A stretch of 64,000 bases of DNA, from NCBI RefSeq assembly GCF_018598555.1, contig NZ_JAHEWN010000006.1, positions 122,164 through 186,163 on the forward strand. Direction: 5' to 3'. A program made the translations under genes and the position numbers. Numbering within the stretch: the stretch's first letter is position 1; each line of letters begins with the position of its first letter. Shown piece by piece: positions 25,537 to 34,867 of the stretch. This DNA comes from Curtobacterium aurantiacum. Its GTDB lineage: Bacteria > Actinomycetota > Actinomycetes > Actinomycetales > Microbacteriaceae. Below the pieces are notes generated by a model that saw nothing but the letters and a program-made list of their open reading frames with translations, was not told the DNA's origin and searched no databases.

Positions 25537-26601
25537 TCAGGACTGGGTCTTGACCTTGATCGAGCCGTCGATGATGCCGGCCTTCACGTCGTCCAGCTCG
25601 CCCTGCAGGCCCTTGTCGACCTTGGACTCGAAGTCGTGGAACGGGGCGATGCCGACGCCGTCGTTCTCGAGGGTGCCCACGTACGGGTCCTTCGAGAACT
25701 TGTCGTCAGCCGCCTGCTCGACGACGTCCTTCACGGCCGGGCGCATGCCCTTCTCGACCGAGGTGAAAGCGATGTCCTTGTAGCGGGGGTCGGCCTCGTA
25801 GAGGTCGCTGTCCGCACCGATGAGGACGGAGCCGTTGTCGGCGTCCTTGATGGCCTCGGCAGCGGACTGGTAGATCGGGCCACCGACGGGCAGGATCACG
25901 TCGGCGTCCTGGTCGAGGAGCGTCTGCGCGACCGACTTCGCCTGCGTGCCGGCCTCGAAGCCACCGGTGAAGGAGCCCTTGCCGGTGTCGACGTTCCAGC
26001 CGACGACCTTGACGTCCTTGTCCTTCTGCTCGTTGTAGTACTTCACGCCGTCCGCGAAGCCGTCCATGAAGATGGTGACGGTCGGGATCTGCATGCCACC
26101 GAACGTGCCGACGACGCCGCTCTTCGAGTAGGACGCCGCCGCGTAGCCGGCGAGGAACGCCGCCTGCGAGGTGTCGAACGTGATCGGCTTGACGTTGTCC
26201 GCGTCGATCGAGTTGTCGTCGATGATCGCGAAGTCGGTGTCCGGGTTCGCAGCGGCCTGCTTCTTCGTGGCGTCGGCGAGGTTGAAGCCGACGGTCACGA
26301 CGAGGTTGCAGTTCTGGCCGATGAGCTGCTCGATGTTCGAGTCGTAGACGGTGGCGTCCTTCGACTCGGCCTCCTTGTAGGTGGCACCGATCTCCTTGGC
26401 GGCGTCCTTCATGCCTTCGTAGCCGAGCTGGTTGAACGACTTGTCGTCGAACCCACCGGCGTCGGAGACCATGCAGGGGCGGAAGTCGGTCTTCTTCGCC
26501 GATTCGGTGTCGGACGGCGCCGAGGCGCAGCCAGCGAGGACGGCGACGGTGCCGGCGAGCGCGAGGCCGCTGAGGACGACCTGTCGGGTACGAGATGTCA
26601 C
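25537..26601 (-). CDS. bmpA: BMP-family nucleoside-binding lipoprotein
   Basis: The extracytoplasmic binding protein of the nucleoside importer. The 354-residue product starts at a GTG at 26601 with a strong GGAGG seven bases upstream; the open frame further upstream lacks a start signal. The signal peptide ends in the lipobox VLAGC with the lipidated Cys25. The mature part has the BMP/Med family segments DAGGFDDKSFNQLGYEG and VGFNLADATKK, the later SKSGVVGTFGG and VILPVGGPIYQSA, all of the periplasmic-binding fold that includes PnrA/TmpC purine-nucleoside receptors. It is the first gene of the transporter operon. Confidence 0.93.
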   Translation of the reverse strand: MTSRTRQVVLSGLALAGTVAVLAGCASAPSDTESAKKTDFRPCMVSDAGGFDDKSFNQLGYEGMKDAAKEIGATYKEAESKDATVYDSNIEQLIGQNCNLVVTVGFNLADATKKQAAANPDTDFAIIDDNSIDADNVKPITFDTSQAAFLAGYAAASYSKSGVVGTFGGMQIPTVTIFMDGFADGVKYYNEQKDKDVKVVGWNVDTGKGSFTGGFEAGTQAKSVAQTLLDQDADVILPVGGPIYQSAAEAIKDADNGSVLIGADSDLYEADPRYKDIAFTSVEKGMRPAVKDVVEQAADDKFSKDPYVGTLENDGVGIAPFHDFESKVDKGLQGELDDVKAGIIDGSIKVKTQS

Positions 26602-26713
26602 GGGTTGGTTCCTCCGGGGAGCGTGCCCGGACCACGTGCGTTCCGGGCGATCGTGGCGACAGTACACGACCGTCGGGTCGGTACAGGACCCGTTGCGGGG
26701 GTCCTGCTGATCG

Positions 26714-26751
26714 GTTACGGGATCGCGACCCCGCCGAAACGCGCCCGTAAC
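26714..26751. promoter_or_regulatory. possible operator upstream of bmpA
   Basis: GTTACGGG (26714-26721) and its reverse complement CCCGTAAC (26744-26751) are 22 bases apart in the 234-base gap upstream of bmpA, about 115 bases before the start codon. Spaced inverted octamers of this kind are often regulator sites, but nothing ties this one to a particular protein. Confidence 0.25.
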
Positions 26752-26835
26752 GCAGGGTCGCACACAGACCCCCAGTTCGAGGGGTTTGTCGGTGGAGCGC
26801 TACAGGACGTCGACGGAGCGGCGGATCTCTGGAGG

Positions 26836-27345
26836 TCAGAGTTCGTCGGCGTCGCCCGGGAAGCACAGCGAGACGGCCTGGACGGTGTAGTTCCCCGAGT
26901 AGGCGTAGACGCTGATCGAGGTGATCTTCCCTGCGCCGTCGCCGAAGATGGCGGGCCCGTCGCTCGAATCACGCTGGGTGACCCGCATCCCCTGACCTTC
27001 CCAGTGCTCCGTCATCCGGGCGGCGTCGACATCGGGTCGCCCGGCCAGCGTGCTGCCCGTGAGGTAGCGCCAGTGCGCACCTCGCTCGCCGTCCGCGAGG
27101 ACGCAGCCTTCTGCGTAGTCCGGCCCGGTGCGTGCTCTCCATTCACCGCCGAGGCGCTCTGTTGCGTCATCGACCGCTTCGACCATCTGTCGCTTCGCGG
27201 CATTCTCACTCGCCTGGGGCTCCGCCCGCTCAGATGAACCGGTGCCGGTCCTCTGCGCGGCGCAACCGGTCAGCCCCACCAGCAGCATGCCGACCAGGAG
27301 CACGGAGCCGACAAAGCCGCATCCCACGTCACGTCGGTGTGTCAC
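26836..27345 (-). CDS. small secreted lipoprotein, paralogue of the next gene
   Basis: A protein of 169 residues starting at a GTG at 27345 that overlaps the upstream paralogue's stop by four bases. A signal peptide ends in LVGLTGC (lipobox). The mature domain has the pattern AVDDATERLGGEWRARTGPD, then GAHWRYLTG, a GMRV segment, SVYAYSGNYTVQAVSLCFPG and the ending DADEL. Two conserved cysteines (in EGCVL and SLCFPG) could form a disulphide. The same pattern occurs in the gene at 27342-27914. I do not recognise a named family; it is a probable surface lipoprotein. Confidence 0.8.
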   Translation of the reverse strand: MTHRRDVGCGFVGSVLLVGMLLVGLTGCAAQRTGTGSSERAEPQASENAAKRQMVEAVDDATERLGGEWRARTGPDYAEGCVLADGERGAHWRYLTGSTLAGRPDVDAARMTEHWEGQGMRVTQRDSSDGPAIFGDGAGKITSISVYAYSGNYTVQAVSLCFPGDADEL

Positions 27346-27914
27346 AAGCTGTCGGCGTCGCCCGGGAAACACAGCGAGATGGCTTCGACGGTGTAGTGGC
27401 CCGGAAACGCGTACAGGTTGATGGAGTCGATCGAGCCACCGCCGCGGCCGACGATCGCGGGCCCGTCGGGGTCAGCCCAACGCTCGACTTCCATGCCCTG
27501 GGATTCCCAGCGGTCGAGCGTCTCCTTCGCGTCCGGTTCCGGGCCCTCCGAACCGACGTCGGAAGTCCGGCCGGTGAGGTACACCCAGTGCGCCCCCTTC
27601 TCCCCTCCGGACAAGCTGCAACGCTCGGCATAGTCAGGCCCAGTTCGCGGCTTCCACTCGCCGCCCAGATGGTCGGTGACGTCGTCGACGGCGTCGATCA
27701 TCTGCTGCTTCGCGACGTCAGGGTCTACGTCAGGCTTACTATCCTCAGGCTGCCGGGCGCACCCGGCGAGCGCGGTCGCCACCGTCACGACCATGAGCGT
27801 GCTCGCAACCCACCGCGACCGGCTTCTGCCATGCCCGTGCAGATTCGCTGCCGCTGCCGGAACCGCCTTCGCCAGTACGGACGCATCCCCCGCGTCGAGC
27901 TCGATGTCCGCCAT
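27342..27914 (-). CDS. membrane-anchored lipoprotein, paralogue of the downstream gene
   Basis: From the ATG at 27914 the product has 190 residues. An Asp/Ala-rich leader of about 34 residues precedes a hydrophobic stretch ending in the lipobox TALAGC. The mature domain parallels that of 26836-27345 almost segment for segment (GGEWKPRTGPD, GAHWVYLTG, LYAFPGHYTVEAISLCFPG, DADSL). The pre-signal leader is unusually long for a lipoprotein, so the start is uncertain; another possible start lies at 27962. The two genes clearly come from a tandem duplication. Confidence 0.72.
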   Translation of the reverse strand: MADIELDAGDASVLAKAVPAAAANLHGHGRSRSRWVASTLMVVTVATALAGCARQPEDSKPDVDPDVAKQQMIDAVDDVTDHLGGEWKPRTGPDYAERCSLSGGEKGAHWVYLTGRTSDVGSEGPEPDAKETLDRWESQGMEVERWADPDGPAIVGRGGGSIDSINLYAFPGHYTVEAISLCFPGDADSL

Positions 27915-27986
27915 GTCCTCCCCCGACGTCGCTCCCCAGCGACCCTGCACCTGGAACATCACCGGCCCGTTGGCCGATACTCGAAC

Positions 27987-29102
27987 CTACAGGACGTCGC
28001 CCCGGCCGCTGATCTTCAGCGCATCCACCACGCTCTTCACCCGCTGCGCGTTCGCGCTGGTGGTGACGAGCAGGGCGTCCGGGGTGTCCACGACGACGAT
28101 GTCCTCGACGCCGATGAGCGAGATGAGCCGCTGACTGTGCGAGATCACGATGCCGCTCGACGAATCCGCCAGGATGCGCGCACCGTCGCCGAGCACGGCG
28201 AGGTTGTTCGGGCGGCCGCCGGACTGCAGCTTGGCGAGCGAGGCGAAGTCACCCACGTCGTCCCAGTCGAAGTCGCCGGGGACGACCGCCATGCGTCCGG
28301 CCGCGGCTGCCGGCTCGGCGACCGTGTAGTCGATCGCGATCTTCTCGAGCATCGGCCAGACGGCGTCGACGACGGCGCCGCGAGCGGAGGTGTCCCAGGC
28401 GTCCGCGAGTTCGTTGATCCCGGCCAGCAGCTCCGGCTTCGTCCGGCCGATCTCGGCGAGCAGCACGTCGGCGCGCGCGATGAACATGCCGGCGTTCCAG
28501 AGGTAGTTGCCCTGCTCGACGTACGAGCGGGCGGTGTCGAGGTCCGGCTTCTCGACGAACGACTTCACCGCGTGCGCGGTCGGGGCTCCCTCGATGTCGA
28601 GCCCGGCGGTGTCCGCGTTGATGTAGCCGAAGCCGATCGCGGGCTCGGTCGGGGTGATGCCGATGGTCGTGACGTAGCCGGCGCGTGCGACGGCGACGGC
28701 CTCGCGGACCGAGCGGCGGAAGCCCCGGGCGTCCCCGATCACGTGGTCGGCCGCGAACGAGCCGATGACGACGTCGGGCTCACGGCGCACCAGGATCGCC
28801 GCCGCGAGGCCGATGGCCGCGGTGGAGTCCTTCGGCTCGCTCTCGAGCACGACGTTGTGGTCCTCCACGCCGGGCAGCTGCGACTCCACCGCCACCCGGT
28901 GCGCACGGCCGGTGACGACCATGATCCGCTGGTCGCCGGCGAGCGGCGCCAGGCGGTCCCAGGTCTGCCGCAGCAACGAGGTGCCGGAACCGGTCAGGTC
29001 GTGCAGGAACTTGGGTGCGTCCGCGCGCGACAACGGCCACAGGCGCGATCCGATGCCCCCTGCGGGGATGATCGCGTAAAAGTCTTCGAGAGCGTCAGCC
29101 AC
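27987..29102 (-). CDS. manC: mannose-1-phosphate guanylyltransferase
   Basis: Makes GDP-mannose from mannose-1-phosphate and GTP. The 371-residue product begins at a GTG at 29102, with AIIPAGGIGSRLWPLSRADAPKF as the nucleotide-binding signature (residues about 10-30), then the FVEKP motif with the sugar-phosphate-binding lysine and the VPGDFDWDDVGDF region. It lacks the C-terminal isomerase domain, so it is the single-function form. A TACGGT box (complement of 29109-29114) six bases before the GTG suggests a leaderless mRNA. It is divergent from a GT4 glycosyltransferase that may use GDP-mannose. Confidence 0.93.
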   Translation of the reverse strand: MADALEDFYAIIPAGGIGSRLWPLSRADAPKFLHDLTGSGTSLLRQTWDRLAPLAGDQRIMVVTGRAHRVAVESQLPGVEDHNVVLESEPKDSTAAIGLAAAILVRREPDVVIGSFAADHVIGDARGFRRSVREAVAVARAGYVTTIGITPTEPAIGFGYINADTAGLDIEGAPTAHAVKSFVEKPDLDTARSYVEQGNYLWNAGMFIARADVLLAEIGRTKPELLAGINELADAWDTSARGAVVDAVWPMLEKIAIDYTVAEPAAAAGRMAVVPGDFDWDDVGDFASLAKLQSGGRPNNLAVLGDGARILADSSSGIVISHSQRLISLIGVEDIVVVDTPDALLVTTSANAQRVKSVVDALKISGRGDVL

Positions 29103-29256
29103 GCGCTCACCGTACCGGTCCCACCGGGCGGATCCTGGGTGGTCCCCGCACGATTCCCGCATGCGGGCTCCCGCAGCACGGGCCGCCGCGTTGTTCACCC
29201 GGCGCGTGCGCCCCGTTCACGTCGTCGGCCCCGTCGGGTCACGTCATGCCCGGAGC

Positions 29257-30504
29257 ATGGGCAGCACCATGAGCGCACGCAGCGTGGAGCGCGGCACGTC
29301 CCCCCGGACCGTCGCCGTCGTGACCGAGAGCTTCCTGCCCACCCTCAACGGCGTGACCACCAGCGTCCTGGCGGTCCTCGACCACCTGGAACGACGTGGT
29401 CACCGCGCGGTCGTGATCGCGCCGGACACCCCGGGGCTCGCGCAGTTCCGGTCGCGCAGCGCCGTCGAGCGCTACCGCTCCTTCGACGTCCACCGCGTCC
29501 CCGCCGTGGCGTACCGACAGTTCCCGGTGGCGCTCCCCCACCCGGTGCTCGACACGATCCTCGCCGCCTCCGGCGCCGACGTGCTCCACGCCGCCAGTCC
29601 GTTCCTGCTGGGTGGGCGCGCGATCACGGCAGCCGGGAGGCTCGGCATCCCTTCCGTCGCCGTCTTCCAGACCGACGTGGCCGGGTTCGCCCGCCGCAAC
29701 GGCCTGACGGCGACCGTCCCGTTGGTGCGGAAGATCCTCGGACGCATCCACGCCGGTGCCTCGCTGACGCTCGCCCCGTCGAGTGCGACCGCCGCGATGC
29801 TCGCCGAGGACGGCGTGCCCCGCGTCGCCCGCTGGGGCCGGGGCGTCGACACCGAGCTGTTCCACCCCGCTCGCCGGACGTCCGGGCACGTGCGGGCCCT
29901 CCGCCGTCGTCTGGCCCCGAACGGCGAGACGATCGTCGGCTACGTCGGCCGGCTGGCCCCGGAGAAGGAGGTCGAGCGGCTCGCCGAACTCGGCGGGGTC
30001 CCCGGCATCCGGGTCGTCGTCGCCGGCGGCGGTCCGTCGCGCGCGATGCTCGAGCGGCGTCTCCGGCACCTCGACGTGACCTTCACCGGTCCCCTGCGCG
30101 GCGATGCCCTCGCCGACGCGTACGCGGCACTCGACCTGTTCGTGCACACCGGACCGGCCGAGACCTTCGGGCAGACCCTGCAGGAGGCCCACTCCTCCGG
30201 GTTGCCCGTGATCGCCCCGGCGTCCGGCGGCCCCCTCGACCTCGTGGCCCCGGGGCTCGACGGGGAGCTCTACGACGCCGACGAACCGCAGGCCCTCCGC
30301 CACGCGGTCCTGCGGTTGCACCACGACCGAGCACTGGCCGAGCGGATGGGTTCGGCAGGTCGGCTCCGCGTCGAGGGGACCACCTGGGAGGCCGTCGGCG
30401 ACCAGCTCCTCGAGCACCACGACACGGCCCGCACCATCGGCGCGCCGCCCGTCGGACGGGGCCTGCGGGCAGGTCGGGACGAGAAGGTCAGCGCTCGCGC
30501 ATAG
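29257..30504 (+). CDS. GT4 glycosyltransferase (MgtA/PimB-like)
   Basis: A GT-B fold transferase of 415 residues from the ATG at 29257; an ATG at 29269 is equally possible. The N-terminal domain begins VAVVTESFLPTLNGVTTSV, the acceptor-side signature of mannosyltransferases of the MgtA type, and WGRGVDTELFHP ends that domain. The C-terminal domain has YVGRLAPEKEVERL and the donor-binding PAETFGQTLQEAHSSGLPVI. It is divergent from manC, so a GDP-mannose-dependent step in lipid or cell-wall glycan assembly is likely but not proven. Confidence 0.85.
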   Translation: MGSTMSARSVERGTSPRTVAVVTESFLPTLNGVTTSVLAVLDHLERRGHRAVVIAPDTPGLAQFRSRSAVERYRSFDVHRVPAVAYRQFPVALPHPVLDTILAASGADVLHAASPFLLGGRAITAAGRLGIPSVAVFQTDVAGFARRNGLTATVPLVRKILGRIHAGASLTLAPSSATAAMLAEDGVPRVARWGRGVDTELFHPARRTSGHVRALRRRLAPNGETIVGYVGRLAPEKEVERLAELGGVPGIRVVVAGGGPSRAMLERRLRHLDVTFTGPLRGDALADAYAALDLFVHTGPAETFGQTLQEAHSSGLPVIAPASGGPLDLVAPGLDGELYDADEPQALRHAVLRLHHDRALAERMGSAGRLRVEGTTWEAVGDQLLEHHDTARTIGAPPVGRGLRAGRDEKVSARA

Positions 30505-30538
30505 GATGGGTCGTGTTCCACACGAACACGAACGGCAA

Positions 30539-30577
30539 GGGCTCGCCGATCGGGCGAGCCCGTCCTATGGAAGGACG
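30539..30577 (+). promoter_or_regulatory. sdhC leader hairpins, one covering the ribosome-binding site
   Basis: GGGCTCGCC (30539-30547) pairs with GGCGAGCCC (30553-30561). It is followed by GTCCT/AGGAC (30562-30576), in which the AGGA of the ribosome-binding site sits in the right arm, seven bases before the ATG. The first stem may also end transcription from the upstream glycosyltransferase gene. A TAGGAT hexamer at 30503-30508 could be the -10 of the sdh promoter. Confidence 0.4.
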
Positions 30578-30582
30578 AGCTC

Positions 30583-31032
30583 ATGGCTGAGCACACCGGC
30601 GGGGGTACGGCGACCGCGGTGCCCGACGTCTCGATAGAAGCCCCGCGGGCCTCTCGGACGCCACAGGGCACGCTCTACCGCGGTTCGATCGGGATGTGGT
30701 CGTGGGTGCTCCACCGCATCACCGGCGTCGCCATCTACTTCTTCCTGCTCGTGCACATCCTCGACACGGCGCTCGTGCGGCTCTCGCCCGAGGCGTACAA
30801 CGCGGTCATCGGCACGTACAAGACGCCGCTCATGAACATCGGCGAGATCGCGCTCGTGATGGCCATCGTGTTCCACGCCTTCAACGGGCTGCGGATCATC
30901 CTGATCGACTTCTGGTCGAAGGGCCCGAAGTACCAGCGCGCCATGTTCTGGATCGTCATGGTCCTGTGGGCGGTGGCGATCGCGGGCTTCCTGCCCCGCC
31001 AGCTCATGAACCTCGTCGCGGACTTCAACTGA
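30583..31032 (+). CDS. sdhC: succinate dehydrogenase cytochrome b556 subunit
   Basis: A 149-residue membrane anchor of complex II with three transmembrane helices. It has the family signature GMWSWVLHRITGVAIYFFLL (residues about 36-57) and the haem-ligand region VFHAFNGLRIIL. The N-terminal 30 residues are hydrophilic. It is the first gene of sdhCDAB. Confidence 0.93.
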   Translation: MAEHTGGGTATAVPDVSIEAPRASRTPQGTLYRGSIGMWSWVLHRITGVAIYFFLLVHILDTALVRLSPEAYNAVIGTYKTPLMNIGEIALVMAIVFHAFNGLRIILIDFWSKGPKYQRAMFWIVMVLWAVAIAGFLPRQLMNLVADFN

Positions 31033-31043
31033 GGGGCACGAAG

Positions 31044-31490
31044 ATGACCACGCAGATCGTCGAACCTCCCCGCTCGGCCGCAGCCGCCCGCAGCACCACC
31101 AACTGGGAGAAGTGGGGCTGGATCTACATGCGCGCCTCGGGCGTGCTGCTCGTCGTGCTGATCTTCGGCCACCTCTTCGTCAACATGGTGGCGGGCGAAG
31201 GCGTCAAGCAGATCGACTTTGCCTTCGTCGCCGGCAAGTGGGCGAACCCCTTCTGGAAGGTCTGGGACTCGCTGATGCTGGTCCTCGCGCTCATCCACGG
31301 CTCGAACGGCATGCGCACGATCGTCAACGACTACGTGTCGAAGCCGGGCATCCGCAAGACGCTCCTCGTCGCGATCCTCGCCGCATGTGTCGTGCTGATC
31401 GTCCTCGGGCTCCTCGTCTGCTGGACCTTCGACCCGTGCCCCGCCGGCGCCGCTGCCGCCGACCTGCCGTCCTTCTGCCCGGCGCAGTAA
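31044..31490 (+). CDS. sdhD: succinate dehydrogenase hydrophobic membrane anchor subunit
   Basis: The product has 148 residues and three transmembrane helices. [20 protein letters not shown] holds the first haem-side helix and [18 protein letters not shown] the family motif near residue 90. The C-terminal tail is short and cysteine-containing (CWTFDPCP and SFCPAQ). The ATG lies 11 bases after the sdhC stop with GAGGGGCACGAAG before it. Together with SdhC it binds haem and quinone. Confidence 0.9.
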   Translation: MTTQIVEPPRSAAAARSTTNWEKWGWIYMRASGVLLVVLIFGHLFVNMVAGEGVKQIDFAFVAGKWANPFWKVWDSLMLVLALIHGSNGMRTIVNDYVSKPGIRKTLLVAILAACVVLIVLGLLVCWTFDPCPAGAAAADLPSFCPAQ

Positions 31491-31539
31491 CACCACCACC
31501 GTTGCTGCCCGCGTTCCCACCGTCTACGGAAAGACCCCT

Positions 31540-33333
31540 GTGACCGAGACCACCGTCCACCACCACCAGTTCGACATCGTCATCATCGGCGCCGGAGGCG
31601 CGGGCATGCGAGCCGCGATCGAAGCCGGCCCGAAGGCGAAGACGGCCGTCATCTCGAAGCTCTACCCCACGCGGTCGCACACCGGCGCGGCGCAGGGCGG
31701 GATGGCCGCGGCCCTCGCGAACGTCGAAGAGGACTCGTGGGAGTGGCACACGTTCGACACGATCAAGGGCGGCGACTACCTCGTCGACCAGGACGCTGCC
31801 GAGATCCTCGCGAAAGAGGCGATCGACGCCGTCATCGACCTCGAGAACATGGGGCTGCCGTTCAACCGCACGCCCGAGGGCAAGATCGACCAGCGTCGTT
31901 TCGGTGGCCACACCCGCGACCACGGCAAGTCCCCGGTCCGCCGGGCCTGCTACGCCGCGGACCGCACCGGTCACATGATCCTGCAGACGCTGTTCCAGAA
32001 CTGCGTGAAGCTCGGCGTCCAGTTCTACAACGAGTTCTACGCGCTCGACCTCATCATGGTCGACGTCGTCGGCGAGGACGGCGTCACCCGCCAGCAGCCG
32101 GCCGGCGTCGTCGCGTTCGAGCTCGCGACCGGTGAGCTGCACGTCTTCCACGCCAAGGCGATGATCTTCGCGACCGGCGGCTTCGGCAAGATGTACAAGA
32201 CCACCTCGAACGCGCACACCCTGACCGGCGACGGCGTCGGCATCGTCTGGCGCAAGGGCCTGCCGCTCGAGGACATGGAGTTCTTCCAGTTCCACCCCAC
32301 CGGGCTCGCCGGGCTCGGCATCCTGCTGACGGAGGGCGCCCGCGGCGAGGGCGCGATCCTCCGGAACGCCTCGGGCGAGCGCTTCATGGAGCGGTACGCC
32401 CCCACCATCAAGGACCTCGCTCCCCGCGACATCGTGGCGCGGTGCATGGTGCAGGAAGTGGCCGAGGGCCGGGGTGCCGGTCCGAACAAGGACTACGTGC
32501 TGCTCGACTGCACACACCTGGGGGCCGAGGTCCTCGAGACGAAGCTGCCGGACATCACCGAGTTCGCCCGCACGTACCTCGGCGTCGACCCGGTCGTCGA
32601 GCCGGTCCCCGTCATGCCGACCGCGCACTACGCGATGGGCGGGATCCCGACGAACGTCAAGGCCGAGGTCCTGTACGACAACACCACCGTCGTCCCCGGC
32701 CTGTACGCCGCCGGCGAGTGCGCCTGCGTCTCCGTGCACGGCTCGAACCGTCTCGGCACGAACTCGCTGCTCGACATCAACGTCTTCGGCAAGCGCTCGG
32801 GCAACAACGCCGCCGAGTGGGTCCAGACCGCCGAGTTCCTCCCGCTGCCGGAAGACCCGGCTGCTGGCGTCCGCGGCATGCTCGACCAGCTCCGCGCATC
32901 CACCGGCACCGAGCGCGTCTCCGCCCTCCGCAAGGAACTGCAGGAGGAGATGGACAAGAACGCGCAGGTGTTCCGCACGGACGAGTCGCTCGCCCGCGTC
33001 ACCGAGACCCTGCACACGCTCCGCAACCGATTCATGCAGGTCTCGGTGCAGGACAAGGGCAAGCGGTTCAACACCGACCTGCTCGAGGCCGTCGAGCTCG
33101 GGTTCCTGCTCGACCTGGCCGAGGTCGTCGTCTACTCCGCACGCAACCGCAAGGAGAGCCGCGGCGGCCACATGCGCGACGACTACCCGAAGCGCGACGA
33201 CGAGAACTACATGCAGCACACCATGGCGTACCTGACGGGCGACCCGCACTCGTCACTCGCCGACGACCACATCACGCTCGACTGGAAGCCTGTCGTCATC
33301 ACGCGGTACCAGCCGATGGAGAGGAAGTACTGA
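31540..33333 (+). CDS. sdhA: succinate dehydrogenase flavoprotein subunit
   Basis: Oxidises succinate to fumarate with covalently bound FAD. The 597-residue product starts at a GTG at 31540, with GGAAAGA upstream. It has [18 protein letters not shown] for FAD binding, [11 protein letters not shown] with the flavin-linking histidine, the catalytic segment [21 protein letters not shown], and [10 protein letters not shown] with the active-site residues. The C-terminal helical domain is complete. Confidence 0.96.
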   Translation: MTETTVHHHQFDIVIIGAGGAGMRAAIEAGPKAKTAVISKLYPTRSHTGAAQGGMAAALANVEEDSWEWHTFDTIKGGDYLVDQDAAEILAKEAIDAVIDLENMGLPFNRTPEGKIDQRRFGGHTRDHGKSPVRRACYAADRTGHMILQTLFQNCVKLGVQFYNEFYALDLIMVDVVGEDGVTRQQPAGVVAFELATGELHVFHAKAMIFATGGFGKMYKTTSNAHTLTGDGVGIVWRKGLPLEDMEFFQFHPTGLAGLGILLTEGARGEGAILRNASGERFMERYAPTIKDLAPRDIVARCMVQEVAEGRGAGPNKDYVLLDCTHLGAEVLETKLPDITEFARTYLGVDPVVEPVPVMPTAHYAMGGIPTNVKAEVLYDNTTVVPGLYAAGECACVSVHGSNRLGTNSLLDINVFGKRSGNNAAEWVQTAEFLPLPEDPAAGVRGMLDQLRASTGTERVSALRKELQEEMDKNAQVFRTDESLARVTETLHTLRNRFMQVSVQDKGKRFNTDLLEAVELGFLLDLAEVVVYSARNRKESRGGHMRDDYPKRDDENYMQHTMAYLTGDPHSSLADDHITLDWKPVVITRYQPMERKY

Positions 33334-33334
33334 G

Positions 33335-34108
33335 ATGACCGACACCCTGGTCTCCGACGCACCCCGCACCGACACCGTGCAGGACGCCCCTCCCGGATCC
33401 TTCTCCGTCACGGTCATCGTCCGTCGCTTCGACCCTGACGTCGACGACGAGCCGCGCTGGCAGGACTTCGACGTCATGATGCTGCCGACCGACCGCATCC
33501 TCGACGCCCTGCACAAGATCAAGTGGGAGCAGGACGGGTCCCTGACCTTCCGCCGCTCCTGCGCGCACGGCGTCTGCGGCTCCGACGCGATGCGCATCAA
33601 CGGCCGCAACCGTCTGGCGTGCAAGACCCTGATCAAGGACCTCGACGTCTCGAAGCCGATCTACGTCGAGGCGATCAAGGGCCTGCCGCTCGAGAAGGAC
33701 CTCGTCGTCGACATGGAGCCCTTCTTCCAGAGCTACCGCGAGGTGCAGCCGTTCCTGCAGTCCTCGTCGGCCCCGACGCCCGGCAAGGAGCGTGTGCAGT
33801 CCGTCGCCGACCGCGCCCGCTTCGACGACACCACGAAGTGCATCCTCTGCGCAGCGTGCACGTCGTCCTGCCCGGTGTTCTGGACCGACGGGCAGTACTT
33901 CGGTCCGGCCGCGATCGTGAACGCCCACCGGTTCATCTTCGACTCCCGCGACGACGCCGCGAACGTCCGTCTCGACATCCTCAACGACAAGGAAGGCGTC
34001 TGGCGCTGCCGGACCACCTTCAACTGCACCGACGCGTGCCCCCGCGGCATCCAGGTGACGAAGGCGATCTCCGAGGTCAAGCAGGCGATCATGCGGGGTC
34101 GGGCGTAG
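33335..34108 (+). CDS. sdhB: succinate dehydrogenase iron-sulfur subunit
   Basis: A protein of 257 residues. The N-terminal ferredoxin domain has the [2Fe-2S] cysteines in RRSCAHGVCGSDA and a later RLAC. The C-terminal domain has CILCAACTSSCPV for the [4Fe-4S] cluster and CRTTFNCTDACPRGI for the [3Fe-4S] cluster. One base separates it from sdhA. It ends the sdh operon. Confidence 0.96.
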   Translation: MTDTLVSDAPRTDTVQDAPPGSFSVTVIVRRFDPDVDDEPRWQDFDVMMLPTDRILDALHKIKWEQDGSLTFRRSCAHGVCGSDAMRINGRNRLACKTLIKDLDVSKPIYVEAIKGLPLEKDLVVDMEPFFQSYREVQPFLQSSSAPTPGKERVQSVADRARFDDTTKCILCAACTSSCPVFWTDGQYFGPAAIVNAHRFIFDSRDDAANVRLDILNDKEGVWRCRTTFNCTDACPRGIQVTKAISEVKQAIMRGRA

Positions 34109-34158
34109 TCCCGGCTCCGTCCAAGCTCCGCACCACGCCGACCGATAGGCTCCCGACC

Positions 34159-34800
34159 ATGACGTTCGCGGACACCCGCCCCATCCTCGACCAGCTCGGC
34201 TACACGACCCGGTACGTGCAGCTCCCCGGTGAGACCCTGCACGAACCGCCGGTCGAGGGTGCGCTCCGCATCGTCCAGACCGACGCCTCCGGCTACGCGC
34301 TCGAGGTCGTCGACTACGGCACCGCTCGTCGTCTCGCGCAGACGACAGGCGAGGATGACGCGGTCGAGATGCTCCGCCGGTTCCTGAACCGTCCGTTCCC
34401 GGCACCGCGTGACATCCCCCGACACGAGCTCGACGGGCTCCGTGACCGTGCGGCGTCGACCTACCCGCAGCTCGCGCAGCAGGTCACACAGGCCGGCGAG
34501 CAGGGGCTGACCATCCAGATCCCGGCGGGGGTCCCCGTCGACCGCATCGGTGGCCCGGACGGCTACCTGCTGCACCCGCTCGACACCCCGGTGCCCAGCC
34601 GCTCGCTGCCGCCGCACGTGACCTCGTCGCCCGAGACGCATCGCTACGTGGTCGACCGGCCGTTCCTGGTGAACGTCCGCTTCGTCCAGCCGTGGTTCGA
34701 GCAGCCGGGCGGAGCCCTGCGCTTCCAGATCGCCGACCCGTCCGCCACCGTGCGTGACCTGGTCGTCGACGGCGCGCTCGTCCGTCTCCGGGTGATCTGA
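34159..34800 (+). CDS. free-standing TNT-fold protein with altered active-site motif
   Basis: A protein of 213 residues. The first 110 form an unrecognised domain (ALRIVQTDASGYALEVVDYG). The last 100 match the TNT (tuberculosis necrotizing toxin) fold: VDRIGGPDGYLLHP, PSRSLPPH, then FVQPWFEQPGGALRFQI and a final RDLVVDGALVRL. In active TNT domains the Gly-rich motif is GGGxQ; here it reads GGALR, so the glutamine is arginine. There is no secretion domain or signal peptide. A TAGGCT box (34147-34152) six bases before the ATG suggests leaderless expression. The gene at 40257-40913 is a full-length paralogue, and fragments lie at 41.2, 42.5 and 43.3 kb. Loss of NADase activity and an antagonist role are both inference. 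Confidence 0.65.
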   Translation: MTFADTRPILDQLGYTTRYVQLPGETLHEPPVEGALRIVQTDASGYALEVVDYGTARRLAQTTGEDDAVEMLRRFLNRPFPAPRDIPRHELDGLRDRAASTYPQLAQQVTQAGEQGLTIQIPAGVPVDRIGGPDGYLLHPLDTPVPSRSLPPHVTSSPETHRYVVDRPFLVNVRFVQPWFEQPGGALRFQIADPSATVRDLVVDGALVRLRVI

Positions 34801-34814
34801 GCCCTCCGACACAC

Positions 34815-34855
34815 GAACAGCCCGCCCCACGCTCGACGCGTGGGGCGGGCTGTTC
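34815..34855. terminator. bidirectional terminator between the TNT-fold gene and the DUF805 cluster
   Basis: An 18-base perfect stem, GAACAGCCCGCCCCACGC (34815-34832) with its complement (34838-34855), has a five-base loop. It sits between two convergent genes and can serve both. Confidence 0.85.
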
Positions 34856-34867
34856 TCGTTCGTGGAG

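Noticed and set aside
26602..26835. A riboswitch upstream of the nucleoside transporter
   Set aside because: I could not find a purine-riboswitch core or other known aptamer pattern; only a spaced inverted octamer is visible.
23785..27237. Open frame of about 1150 codons on the plus strand across the ABC transporter genes
   Set aside because: It is a shadow of the ATPase and bmpA genes; the product is Asp/Arg/Gly-rich with no domain, and the opposite frames carry clear ABC and BMP motifs.
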